Assembly (NCBI GenBank): GCA_026936335.1
Contig: JAPMXV010000051.1
Location: forward strand, 496,001-560,000
Length of the DNA stretch: 64,000 nucleotides
Direction: 5' to 3'
Origin: Mantamonas sphyraenae
Taxonomy: Eukaryota > CRuMs > Mantamonadidae
Positions 54,465 to 64,000 of this stretch are shown piece after piece. A program made the translations under genes and the position numbers. The stretch's first letter is position 1. Every line of letters starts with the position of its first letter. The notes beneath the pieces are model-generated. The model did not search any database. It was not told the origin of the DNA and saw only the letters and a list, made by a program, of their open reading frames with translations.

Positions 54465-55231
54465 ATGTCGAGCTCTTACGATGATGAACAGAAAGTGGAC
54501 ATCCGCAAGCTGATGAACTACCCGTTGATCAAGGTGAGGAGGAGGGTGTGATTGGGGGTCACAGAGTCGCACGACAAGGATCGCAGCTGGCGGAGAAGCT
54601 TTGGAAGGACTCACACACAACGATGCGAACGATGGGACGCACCGCAGGACCACGATATGAACGAAGAGATGAAGAGCGATGCCCAGGACCAGATTGTGAT
54701 GGCCCTGGAAAACCAGAACTACACATACGAGGTGCGTTTTCACAGTGGTTGGCGGCAACGGCTTTCTCAAGCAAATTGTGCGCGTGTGTGTGCGCACGTA
54801 TGGAGAGCACACGAGTCGAAGCGCATGGCTGAGCACGCCAGTGTGCATGTCATTGCGTCAGTGTGCTCCTTCTGCACATGTGTGCGCCTGTATAAGCGGA
54901 TATGGAAGAGGCGCGCCGAGACGGAGAGGCGCGCGAGCCTAGCTGACACACAAGGGGCTGCTTTGCGACACACACAGGGGGCGGCCAAGTCTGTCAAGGA
55001 GTACATGGACCAGCGGTACCCAGACCCGTCGTGGCAGTGCATCATGGGCGAAGGATTTGCCTTTGAGATCAATGTACGTGGGGGCAAAGAACGGGTGGCG
55101 TGCTGGTACCCACCGGTCGGCTCATACACACACACTCACACGGGCCACGATGCACACTCTCACAGTACGAGGCCAAGCACTTGATGTTTATGTTCTATGG
55201 CAATGTGGCCGTGCTACTCTTCAAGGCCTGA
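54465..55231 (+). CDS. DYNLL: Dynein light chain LC8 (DYNLL-like)
   Basis: Exons 54465..54533, 54648..54731, 54978..55073 and 55166..55231 give 104 aa. The LC8 core is KDHDMNEEMKSDAQDQIVMA, SVKEYMDQRYPDPSWQCIMG, then HLMFMFYGNVAVLLFKA. The chain is slightly longer than animal DYNLL (89 aa) because of an N-terminal extension, so it may be an axonemal LC8-type paralogue. LC8 dimers serve dynein motors and many partner hubs. All four exon phases are zero, which makes the joins secure. Confidence 0.92.
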
Positions 55232-55324
55232 ACAAACCACGTGCCCCGGGCAAACACAAGCCCACAGCGCGACACACACCATGCACACGCACACATAACC
55301 ACCATTCATTCTTTCCACAGTCGT

Positions 55325-56718
55325 CTACCCGGCAACAACCTGGCACAGCTTGCAGATCATTGCGCTCATCTGCAGCAAGGTGCCCACTCCCTCCACAATG
55401 CGAAGCTGTGTCTCGCCAATCACACGCATAAAATGCAGTTTTGTCGACTCTTGCATGTCGTAGTTCTTGACCACGTTGAAAATCGTGCCAATGATGTCCT
55501 CGGCCGCATACCCTTGGTCAAAGACGTCGTTGAGCTCGCCCGATGCCTTCTTCACGTCTGCCCCAAGGCAATGCTCGATCATCGACTTGATCTTGACTGG
55601 GTGTGGCTGATCGCACACTTTGAACACGTTGTCAGCGTTGACCATGCCAAAGCCAACATGGGTTGACTGCAGGTTGTTCAGCGCTTTGCGCATGTCTCCC
55701 TCTGCCGTGAACACCACGGCCTCCAGCCCCTCGTCGTCGTAGGCAATCTGTACGTGATGTGCAATGCATGGGTGATGCGTGTGTGCTCGTTTGTGGTCAG
55801 CGCCTCGTCGCGGCCGACAGGTGCAATCCCGCCCTCTTCTCTGCTCCTCAGGATCCACCTACTTCCTCACTGGCGATGATTTCCATCAGTTTCATCGTCA
55901 CCTGTGTGTCCGACAACCTGGAGAACCGCAGGATGGCGCAACGCGACTGAATCGGCTCGATGATCTTGCTGCTGATGTTGCACGCCATGGCAAACCGCGT
56001 CGTGCTTGCGTACTGCTCCATTGTGCGTCGCAGAGCCTGTTGGGCGGCCGTAGTCATGCTGTGGCAATTGCAAGAGACCATGTTCATGTGCCATGGGTGA
56101 GCGGAGGTTCCGGTGTGAGCGGGAGGCTTGGAAAACTCGCTCGGGGAGGTGGGTGATCAAGCCTCGCCTCAGCGTCCTCTGTGTTTCCCGTCTCCCTACC
56201 TGTCTGCCTCGTCCAGAATAACAATCTTGTGCTGGTTGCTGCCCAGCGTGATCTTTTTCTGAGCAAACATCTTGATGCGGTTGCGCACAGTGTCGATGCC
56301 ACGGTCGTCGGAGGCGTTCAGCTCGAGCACTGCGTCGTCGTACAAGTCGCCCAAGATCGCTCGCGCCAGACACGCAATGCTTGTTGTCTTGCCTGTGCCG
56401 GGCGGGCCCTATTTCATGCAAACAGACAATAGAGGAGACAACTTCCGTGTCAGCATGTGCATGTGACTTGGTCTCATGTACCTGTGCACTTACCGCCAGG
56501 ATCAGATGAGGCATGTTTCCGTGTTGCTGGATCACCTGGAAGCGGGCCACAGCCTCTTCGTTGCCCACCACTTCATCCAATGTGGTTGGGCGATACTTTT
56601 CGATCCAAGGCAAGTCATCCGAACCCTGCTGCTTGCGTGTTGACGTGCTGCTGCTGCTGCTGCTGCTGCTGCTCGCCGCTTCGACTTCCATTTCGTTCAA
56701 AGTTTTGGTTGGATTCAT
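55325..56718 (-). CDS. RFC2: Replication factor C small subunit RFC2
   Basis: Exons 56718..56494, 56408..56200, 56058..55863 and 55747..55325 give 350 aa. AAA+ motifs: [20 protein letters not shown]-loop [15 protein letters not shown], Walker [25 protein letters not shown] and the SRC arginine finger ([11 protein letters not shown]). [20 protein letters not shown] and VCDQPHP assign it to RFC2. It loads PCNA at primer ends. The ATG used here overlaps the TGA of ADA2 copy B as ATGA. Met-10 (56691) is an alternative start that would leave 23 bp between the genes. Confidence 0.94.
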
Positions 56719-58923
56719 TTGCGCGGCTCCACCTTGCCCACCGCCTCCCCTCCCTGCTGCTGCTGCCTGCTTCCACCTCCCTCCTCCACCTGCATCCCAG
56801 CCCCTTCCAACGACACCACAGGCTCCTGCTTCACCAACAACGTCTCTCCCACAACCTCCATCCCTCCATCCCCGCTCGCCACAACCCCGGCCACCCCACT
56901 CACCCCACTCACACGCGCCTCTTTGTTGATCCACCCGGCCTCCACAAAGTAGTCGTACAGCTTGCCCGTCTTTGCAACGTCGATCTTGATCAGCTTTCGC
57001 GCCTGGTTCCTCTTCAGATACCCCTGTGTCTCGCACTCGCTCAACAGCGTGTCCTTGATTCGGAAGTACTGCGTCGGTGTCACACGCACTCGCGAACACA
57101 GCTCCCGTTCCTGCGGCGACAGGTTTTCAAACGCTGGCAGCCCGCTGATGTCCAGCAGCTTCACGTCCGCCCGACCCCCCTGGCTCCTCGGACTAAACAT
57201 CAACCCTCCACTCTGACTCTTTGTTCGCCCGGGTGTCCTCTGTCCATACAGATAGCTGTCGTCCCGATTCCTGTTCAGCCGGCTCTTTTCGTCACGCTGC
57301 TTCGCCATAAACTCGTACTGCTCTGCCTCTGCCAGTGTCCGGATCCCCGCTCGACGGTACTCCTTGCACCGCTCCAACTGCGCAAACAGCGACTTTTCCA
57401 ACGCCACACCCGTCACAAACTGCTCGTGTTCCTCCAGACTGTGGAACCGCATCAGTGGCTTGCACAACGTCACAAACGGCTTCTTCAACGCCGCAATCTC
57501 TTTGTCCTCCTTCACCACCTTGCGCCTTCGTCCGCTCCCGTCCCTCGAGATCAGGCCCCGGTCCAGCGCAAACTCCTTCCGCAGCTGCCTCTTGTCCAGC
57601 TTGTGGTTGTACATCTCCATGATCTTCAGCTTCAGCTGCCGGTCCAGCGGCGTGTCGTCTTCGTAAAACTCCATGTCCGCCACCAACAGCTCTGCTTCGT
57701 TGTCGTCTTCAAACTCAAAGTCCCCTCGCTTTGGCATCCAGCCCGCAATCTCCAGCGGCGTCGGCTTGCTCCCCTTTGCCTCCAGCTTCGGCTTCGACGG
57801 CTTTGTCTTGACCTTGCTGTCCTTTTTGCTCGAGCTCGACGACGACGATGACCCACTGTGTCCCGCTGTCCGTGTCAGCAGCGTGCGTGTGAACGGCCCC
57901 TGATCTCTTCCTCTCCCTCACTCACCTTGCACGGCTCGGCATCAGCGCACGATTGCGCAGATACGCCGCCACCTCCTGACGCGATCCCAGAAGCTGTGAC
58001 TCCGGATCCTGCAACCCGTCCACGTTGTCCCTCTTGTGTCAGCCGCTGGGTCGCTCGAGCAAATTGCTCACGTCCGCACACTCTCTCTCTTGCTCTCTCT
58101 CGTTTTCCACAGTCCATGCGTGCCACACACCCTGCACCGCACATCCTGCACACCCAGCGTGTCGCCACACACCCATGCTCCTCCCCGTGCTTCCACTCAC
58201 CGGTGCTGGTGCTGTCGCTGTGTTGACATAGAACCGCAAGTAGTGCTCGTGACACTGCTCGGCGCTCTTTGTGCTCACGTGTGCAGAGACTCCTGCCCAG
58301 TTGGACAGACCTTTCAGCTCAATACCCTCCAACAGAAGCAGCTCCTGTGTGTATCCGTCCCCGTGGGCGTATGCGTAGCCGCAACACACCCGTGTCCGTC
58401 TCCCTGTCAGCGCCTGTAGCCGGCTGTGTCTGCCAAATCTCACTCCCGCCCTTTCCACTCTCACTTGCCCGTCCGCCCACACGCCCACACGGTGGCCACA
58501 CAACCACACCACACCCACATCCGCTCACACACAACCCACCTCTTCTGCTCCCCACTCGTTCTCAAACAGAGGGAAGCTCAGGTCCTCCATCACGCGGTAT
58601 TTGTGTGTCGACTTGTGTTTCGACGGCCGCTTCACCGTCGCCGGATCGATGATGCTCGTCGTGCAGATCTCTGCTCCCACAGAGAAGCACTGGAGACACA
58701 TGTCCAAGTCGGAGCACTCTGCACACCGGATGCGCAGTGTCTCGGTGATGTCTCGCTGGCAGTAGTCGCAGTAGTAGCTCACGCGTCTGCGCTTCTCGTA
58801 CATCAGCGTGGTCTCTGCGTTGCGTTCACGCTTGCGGCTGGCCTTGCTGCTGCTCTTGCGTGTGCTTGTCGACGTCGTCGACGACGCAGGTGATGGTGGC
58901 CCTCCTGCATCCGATCCAGACAT
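56715..58923 (-). CDS. ADA2: Transcriptional adaptor ADA2, copy B
   Basis: Exons 58923..58540, 58344..58201, 58008..57926 and 57855..56715 give 583 aa with the same splice sites as copy A. The ZZ, SANT and SWIRM domains are intact and I see no disabling change. The protein differs from copy A at about one residue (GGGS for GGGG near the end) and at the last residues. The stop codon overlaps the RFC2 start on the same strand. Its own 5' flank is unrelated to copy A and lies against the divergent HGH1 promoter. It could be a recent functional duplicate or an assembly artefact. Confidence 0.92.
56725..58923 (-). repeat. Inverted duplication arm B (ADA2 copy B)
   Basis: This is the reverse-complement partner of 49019..51215, with 5.5 kb between the arms. 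Its ends are sharp: the ATG on one side and GTGGAGCC on the other, followed at once by GCGCAAATGA. Confidence 0.93.
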
Positions 58924-59007
58924 TTCTGTTCGTGCTGAGTTGGGCTGCGTTCGCGCCCGCAGCGCACACCGAACCACAACTAAAAATCATTGGACCGTGC
59001 TGAGAGA
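58924..59007. promoter_or_regulatory. Divergent spacer between ADA2 copy B and HGH1
   Basis: These 84 bp separate head-to-head starts. This spacer would have to drive copy B and perhaps RFC2 downstream of it. Confidence 0.35.
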
Positions 59008-60423
59008 ATGTCTGAACAGTCTGCGTACGATCAATTGACGGAAGTGGTTCCTTTCCTGGCCGACAAGCGGGTGGACGTCCGTGTGCAAGCGTTGGACCTC
59101 ATCATCGGCTACACCACTGTGGAGGACGCCGTTACGGTACTGAAGCAGACAGACGCTGCCAAGCTGCTGACCAAAATGTCTGGAGACACGAACATTGTAT
59201 GTGTGGGCGCGGTGCGTGAGGCGTGGAGCTGGCCACGGTGCTGACACAGACAAACATGCACGGCCCACAGGACTGCCAACACAAGACGCTTTCGTGCTTA
59301 ATCAACCTCTCATCGGACTCGGAGATGATTGAGCAGATGCTGGAACACGAGCTTATTTCGCGACTGCTCGAGAATCTGATGGTAGGTGTGTGTGTGCTGT
59401 GAGGGGCCGGGTGCCACGGACTGCGACGGAATCCGTCCGCCCGGCTAACACACCAGGGGCGCCATGGCAAACCTGCAGGACGAAGAGAACCCGCTGCTGG
59501 AACTCAGTGCCATGCTGTTGAGCAACGTGACACGCGCCAAGCCCGGAGCCGAGGCGCTGTTGAATGAGAAGCTTGCAGAGACACGCTTCTACGCTGTGGT
59601 GCAGCGCTTTTTCGAGACAGCAAACGTGGACCCATCGGACCCGCTGAAGTGGATTGGCACAGTGTTGATGAACATTTCGCAGAGTGAGCGTGGCCAGGAG
59701 TTCCTGATGAAGGAGAAGCAGGTTTTGTTGCCAAAGATGTTGGAAGAGATTGAACACCCGGTGTCGATCCGCAGGGGTGGGCTGATTGGCTGCATCAAGA
59801 ACTGCACACAGGATCTGGAGTCGCACGAGTGGCTGTTGAGCGACGAAGTGAAGATTCTGGAGCATGTGGTGCGCGCGCTGATGTCCGGGCTGACCGTGTT
59901 CCAAGACGATGATTTGCAGGCCATGGATCGGGCGTACGTGCGCAACCTGGGCCACAAAGAGCGCGAGCCAACGCCCGAGCTGCGCAAGATGCTACTGGAG
60001 ACGCTGTTTGAGCTTGGCCACAGCAAGGAGGGACGGCAGCGCATGAAGGACACCAACGTGTACGCTGTTGTGCGTGAGCTGGATAAGGAGGAAGAGGATG
60101 AGCAGGTCAAGGAGGCGGCATTCCAAGTGGTGGAGATTCTGCAGCGTGATTTTGAGAGCGATATGATGACGTCGTCCAAAGAAGGCGGCAGCAGTAGCAG
60201 CAGTGGCAGCAGCAGCAGTAGCGCAGGGAGCCTGGCTGCCCCCGAAGCAGGAGATGCAAGGGTGGAGGTGGAATCAGGTGCGGATGAGGCAGGGGAGGCA
60301 GAGGACGATGAGGACGTGGACGACGAGATGGACAAGGAGCTGGAAGCCATCCAAAAGGCAGAGCTGGAGCGCAAACTGCAGGGAGAGGACGACGACAACG
60401 ATAATGTGGATGAAGTGGACTGA
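59008..60423 (+). CDS. HGH1: HGH1 homologue (eEF2 folding chaperone, FAM203)
   Basis: Exons 59008..59196, 59271..59381 and 59479..60423 give 414 aa. Armadillo-like helices begin at LTEVVPFLADKRVDVRVQAL. The DUF383/384 blocks follow: ELSAMLLSNVTRAKPGAEAL, KWIGTVLMNISQSERGQEF, IRRGGLIGCIKNC, HEWLL and TPELRKMLLETLFELGHS. A Ser-rich then Asp/Glu-rich tail is added. HGH1 assists folding of elongation factor 2 with TRiC. The third exon start at 59479 keeps phase; an upstream AG at 59458 does not. Confidence 0.92.
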
Positions 60424-60456
60424 ACGATGCTGAATGGAATCTGCAATCTGCAACAA

Positions 60457-63025
60457 TCACCGTTTGTTGTTCCAGGCCTGGACCTGTGTGTAGCGGTTCG
60501 CTTTGCCCTGCGCCTCGCCGACAAGGTCGCGCTTGTTGCGCACTTTTTTGAGCTTGCCTCGATCCATTTCGAGGTCTTCCGCGTCTCGATATCGCTTCTT
60601 GGGCTCTTGCAGCTCTCGATTCCTCTTGATCATACGCGCCCTGGCGGCTTGAAACTTCTCGACGCCTTCCCAGTGGTCAGCATGCTCGTTGATTGCATGC
60701 TGGTTCTGCAGAGCCAAACTGACGTGTCGGCTCCTCTGCGGAGTGGCCATAGCACGGTTGTTGCGCTCTCGCTTCTGTCCATCGACCACCACCTGCACGG
60801 TGCGCTTGCCTTTCTTTTTCCTGGGCGACAACGTGACTACGGGTACCTGCGCCTCCTGTTCATCGTTGTCATCCTGTTCGTCATCGCTCTCTACGCTGTG
60901 TGATGATCGTCGTCGTCGTCGTCGTCGTCGTCCTGTGTCCAAAGCGCCGACGATTTGCCCGGAGCGGGCGATTGGAAGAAAGATCGGTGCTGTGTCGGTT
61001 CTGTGTCGTTGTCTTGGTCGTTGCCATCATCCTTGTCACGCGGTGGTGTTTGTGTCTTGAGGGCGATCTTTTTCTTTTGCTTGAGCAGCTTGAGGAGCTG
61101 TTTGCGGTTCTTGCGTAGCAGCTCCTTCTTCTGCTTGCGTTTCTGCACGACGAGAAACTTTTCGCGGTCGATGCGCTCGCCAAGGTCTTCCAAGCCACTG
61201 GTAGGTCGTTTGGGAGACGCCGTAGTCTCTTCCTTGGGCTTGGCCTTTAAGGATTTGATGCGTTTGAACAGCGACTGCTTCCGGGATTTGAGGACCTCTT
61301 TTTCGTGATGATGGTCATGGTGATGTTTTCGATGCACCTCATGATCAATCTCTTTGTCATCGTCATCATCTTTGTCATCGTCATCATCATCAATGTCTCG
61401 GTCTTGCTGCATGCCGGCCAGCTTTTCGGCCTGGCGTTTGGCCACGGTGCGGGTGACGGGATTGTTGCGCTCGTAGAAGAGCATGTAGGCTTTCTGGGAG
61501 AGCACGGTCTTTGCACTGACTTGTGAAACATCGCTGTCATCCATGCAGTACCAGACACCGTTGCTGGCGCGGACATAGGCGTAATAGTGGCCGGAGGAAA
61601 GACTCCAGCCGCTGTGGACAAGGACGCCATAGAGGGCGTAGGTTGGGGCTGGACCCACGGCGCCATCTGGGCCATTCGCACTCATGACGCCATCAAGGGT
61701 GAGATTGAGCGAAAACTCGACGTGGTGGTTGAGCTTGGAGCCGCCTCCGCCGCCGCCGTACATGCCAAAGGCGCCGCCAAAGCCATAATCGAAGCGTTTG
61801 AGATGGATGCAGAGGAGATTGGGGGCGTCAAAGACTGTAAACTGCTTCTTTGCGCGGACCATTCGATTGCAGCCGCCGCACTTCCACTTGTTGTCCTCGT
61901 CCAAGATTTCGGGTTTGCTGTAGCGGCGGAGCGCCTTTGCGATGGACTTTGTGCGAGCGACATCGAGGCTGAGATCCATAAAGGTGTCGTAGGTGTTGCT
62001 TTCGAAGCCGCAGCGGGTGCATTTGACCTGGGACTGGAGATGGCCGCCAAAGAGTTGGTGGACGACGGTGGTCTCCTGGATTACGGGAGGAAGGGATCTG
62101 TGGGAGCAGGAGAAAGGAGCAGTGGGTGGAAAGGCGTGAGAAGAAAGGGTTGGGGGCACGCGGGGACTGTGGGGATGGCGTACTTTTGGCCGCGGAGGGC
62201 GGAGAGCTGCATGGCGTCGATGACAAAGCGTAGAAACTCGTGGGAGTCTTCCTGGCGGCCATGGCGCATGTGGGAGGCAATGGTGCGGAGGTTGGATGTA
62301 ATCTGTTTGGGTGAAAAGGCGTTGCGCTTGCTTTGTGTGCGTTGGATGAGCTTTGCGAGGGCGCACAACATGCAGAAGGATTGCTGGCGGCCTGGTTGGG
62401 TGTGGGAGTGGGGGGGGGGCGGATGCACAGGTCAGCGAGGGCGAGGATGGAGATGGAGATGGCGCGAATGGAGGGGCAGCGTACAGGAATTTGCGTGGTG
62501 GCTTGTGGCGAGATAGTTGACGAGCGGGGCGGAGTAGACGAGGCATTGAAGGACGGAGTTGAGGAAGCAGGTGTTGCCGAGGTTGTGGAGGCCGGGGCCG
62601 ATGCGACGTGTCTCTTGCCAGCCCATAAACTCTTCGGCGACCTTGTGCTGGGGAAAGAGAACGTAGTCGGGAGTGGGGGGAGCGCGAGCGGGTGGCGGGC
62701 TTGCGGAGCGAGTGGAGTCTGATGAGCGAGAGCGAGGAGGGCGGGCGGAGGAGGTAGATGATGAGGAGGAAGAGGAGGAAGAGGAAGAAGAAGAAGAAGA
62801 AGAGGAGGAGGAGGAGGAGGAAGCGGCGGCGAGGGCAGAGGTGATCGTGTGGGTGTGGCCGGAGAGGAGGACAATGGTGACGTCGTCGTCGCGGCCGTGT
62901 TCACTGTTGAGGAGGTGCTTCAGTTGCGTGGACTCTGTGGAGGTTTTATGGAAGCGAATGCGGCGTGGGAGGAGGGGTTGGGCACGGGAGAGGTGCTTGT
63001 CGACACGCTTGGTGGCGGACGACAT
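60457..63025 (-). CDS. USP36: Ubiquitin-specific protease of the USP36/USP42 family
   Basis: Exons 63025..62485, 62391..62184, 62097..60952 and 60895..60457 give 777 aa. After a poly-Ser linker the Cys box is GPGLHNLGNTCFLNSVLQCL. QQSFCMLCALAKLIQ, GRQEDSHEFLRFVIDAMQ and VHQLFGGHLQSQVKCTRC follow. The His box is YGVLVHSGWSLSSGHYYAYV. The basic C-terminus has DLEMDRGKLKKVRNKR, like the EFDRGK motif of USP36. USP36 is a nucleolar deubiquitinase supporting rRNA synthesis. The last intron (56 bp, an ACG/ATC repeat) has a weak GTCGGC donor but exact phase. Confidence 0.9.
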
Positions 63026-63058
63026 GTTTTGCAGTGGAAAGCACAGCGCGACGGACGA

Positions 63059-64000
63059 TCAGAAGGTTCCTGAAGCCAGCTGGTGTCTCCACCAGTCGTC
63101 CAAGCTGTTGATATCACCTCCGGCCTCGATGAGGCAATGGACGGTTTGTTGACCGTTCGCAAAGGCGAGGGCGGATTGGCCGTTGTCACGCGAGTCGTTG
63201 GGGTCCGCGCCAGCATCGAGGAGGATAGAGACGGACTCGGTGCGGGCAGCGTTTGCAGCGACCATAAGAGCAGTGCTTCCTTTGTTGTCTCGGCCATCGA
63301 TGAGCGCACCCGCATCGATGAGGGCGCGGATGGTTTCTGGGCCGGCGGTGGAGGCGACGTGGACGAGGGTGGTCCAGCCGGGGTAATGCATGTTGACATC
63401 TGCACCCAACTCGACAAGGAGGGAGACCATGGACGGGTGATCAGCCTTGGCGGCGACATCGAGAGCGCGAGGTTGCATCCGTGGAGATGCATCGACGTCG
63501 ACGCCGTATTTCTCGACGAGGACGCGGACTATGGCCTTGTGATTGTTGAAAGCGGCATGGACGAGCGGAGTGCGCCCCATGATGGGACTGAAGTGGACAT
63601 CAGCGCCGGCATCGGCGAGGAAGCGGAGTACGTGGAGATGACCCGCAGCGGCGGCGCTGGCGAGCGGGCTTTGGGGGTGTCCCAGATGTGCATCAGTCTC
63701 CAACTCGGCCCCTGCGTCCACAAGCAATTTGACGCATTCGAGATGGCCGTGGGCTGCGGCCGTGGTCAGTGGTGTGGTGTTGCTGCTGCAACCGGGATTG
63801 CCGTCCACGTGGGCGTCCAGATTGAGCAAGGTGGAGATAGCCAGGGGGTGGTTGTTCTCTGCAGCGTAGTAGAGTGGAGGGCGTTCGGAGAGAGAACCCG
63901 AGGATTCGTTGATGTCATGGCCACGTTGAGCAAGGGCAGCGATCACTTTGCAGGCGCCCTCTGAGGCAGCGACACACATGAGAGAGCGATTGAAAAAGGA
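63059..64000 (-). CDS. Ankyrin-repeat protein, 5' end beyond the window
   Basis: The frame is open from the right edge (SFFNRSLMCVAASEG) to the stop at 63059, about 313 residues. Eight to nine ankyrin repeats are visible, for example TPLTTAAAHGHLECVKLLVDAGAELET and TALMVAANAARTESVSILLDAGADPN. The residues before the first ATG already form part of a repeat (RSLMCVAASEG), so the gene starts outside the window. The C-terminus ends with the last repeat. It is a generic protein-binding scaffold of unknown partner. The stop is 33 bp upstream of the USP36 start on the same strand. Confidence 0.85.
   Translation of the reverse strand, partial: SFFNRSLMCVAASEGACKVIAALAQRGHDINESSGSLSERPPLYYAAENNHPLAISTLLNLDAHVDGNPGCSSNTTPLTTAAAHGHLECVKLLVDAGAELETDAHLGHPQSPLASAAAAGHLHVLRFLADAGADVHFSPIMGRTPLVHAAFNNHKAIVRVLVEKYGVDVDASPRMQPRALDVAAKADHPSMVSLLVELGADVNMHYPGWTTLVHVASTAGPETIRALIDAGALIDGRDNKGSTALMVAANAARTESVSILLDAGADPNDSRDNGQSALAFANGQQTVHCLIEAGGDINSLDDWWRHQLASGTF

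Noticed and set aside
55867-57099. A 410-residue frame apparently joining ADA2 copy B and RFC2
   Set aside because: It reads ADA2 out of frame and passes through the RFC2 intron. The true frames of both genes are different and complete, so it is not a fusion protein.
1-64000. tRNA, rRNA or CRISPR arrays
   Set aside because: No T-loop-like GGTTCRANYC flanked by a clover-leaf, no rRNA core sequence, and no regularly spaced direct repeats were seen by eye. A covariance-model scan would be decisive.

Overview
The window is nuclear DNA from a compact, intron-bearing unicellular eukaryote. About 32 protein genes lie in 64 kb, many separated by only 10-200 bp. Introns are short (about 55-180 bp), often rich in GT/CA runs, and usually carry a CTGAC- or CTAAC-like branch site just before the 3' AG. 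IFT56/TTC26 and an LC8 dynein light chain indicate a flagellated cell. The SAM-SH2 receptor, animal-type thymidine kinase, CUEDC1, MAK11/PAK1IP1, elongin-B-like and NAA38-like genes would fit an obazoan or other unikont-like flagellate. I cannot name the species from the sequence.

Layout. 0-6 kb: a 5' stub at the left edge and, divergent from it, a 1,898-residue charged protein with a C-terminal GGCT-like fold. 6-12.3 kb (minus): MAT1, CTR9 and MAK11/PAK1IP1, spaced by 54 and 11 bp. 12.4-16.6 kb: a TLC-like membrane protein, TFIIH p34 (TFB4), SEC22 and an elongin-B-like ubiquitin fold. 16.7-20.6 kb: a polytopic membrane protein with an alkaline-phosphatase-superfamily ectodomain. 20.8-26.3 kb: an intronless 1,822-residue Fanzor (eukaryotic TnpB/OMEGA-type RNA-guided nuclease) with an intact RuvC triad and zinc finger, followed by 1.1 kb of gene-free DNA holding perfect stem-loops that may be its guide RNA. 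27.4-36.8 kb: CUEDC1-like, an LRR/degenerate-SDR fusion, inositol-pentakisphosphate 2-kinase, a secreted or membrane beta-lactamase-fold protein, NAA38-like LSm, and a methyltransferase. 36.9-40.2 kb: a CHAT-protease/STAND-ATPase/SAM/SH2 protein. 40.6-48.9 kb: mitochondrial ACP, TOP3A, thymidine kinase, an unknown Thr/Glu-repeat protein, UCHL3, TBCA and PMM. 49.0-58.9 kb: two nearly identical ADA2 genes in inverted orientation, enclosing IFT56, a TMEM86-like gene, LC8 and RFC2. 59.0-64.0 kb: HGH1, USP36-like and a 5'-truncated ankyrin gene.

How the genes fit together. Most are housekeeping genes of transcription (MAT1, TFB4, CTR9, ADA2), ribosome and proteostasis functions (MAK11, USP36, HGH1, UCHL3, TBCA), DNA replication and repair (TOP3A, RFC2, TK), trafficking (SEC22) and cilia. 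The accessory features are the Fanzor locus, the CHAT-STAND-SAM-SH2 protein and the ADA2 inverted duplication. Exon joins were worked out by hand from reading frame, GT/AG signals and remembered family conservation. No alignment or database search was run.
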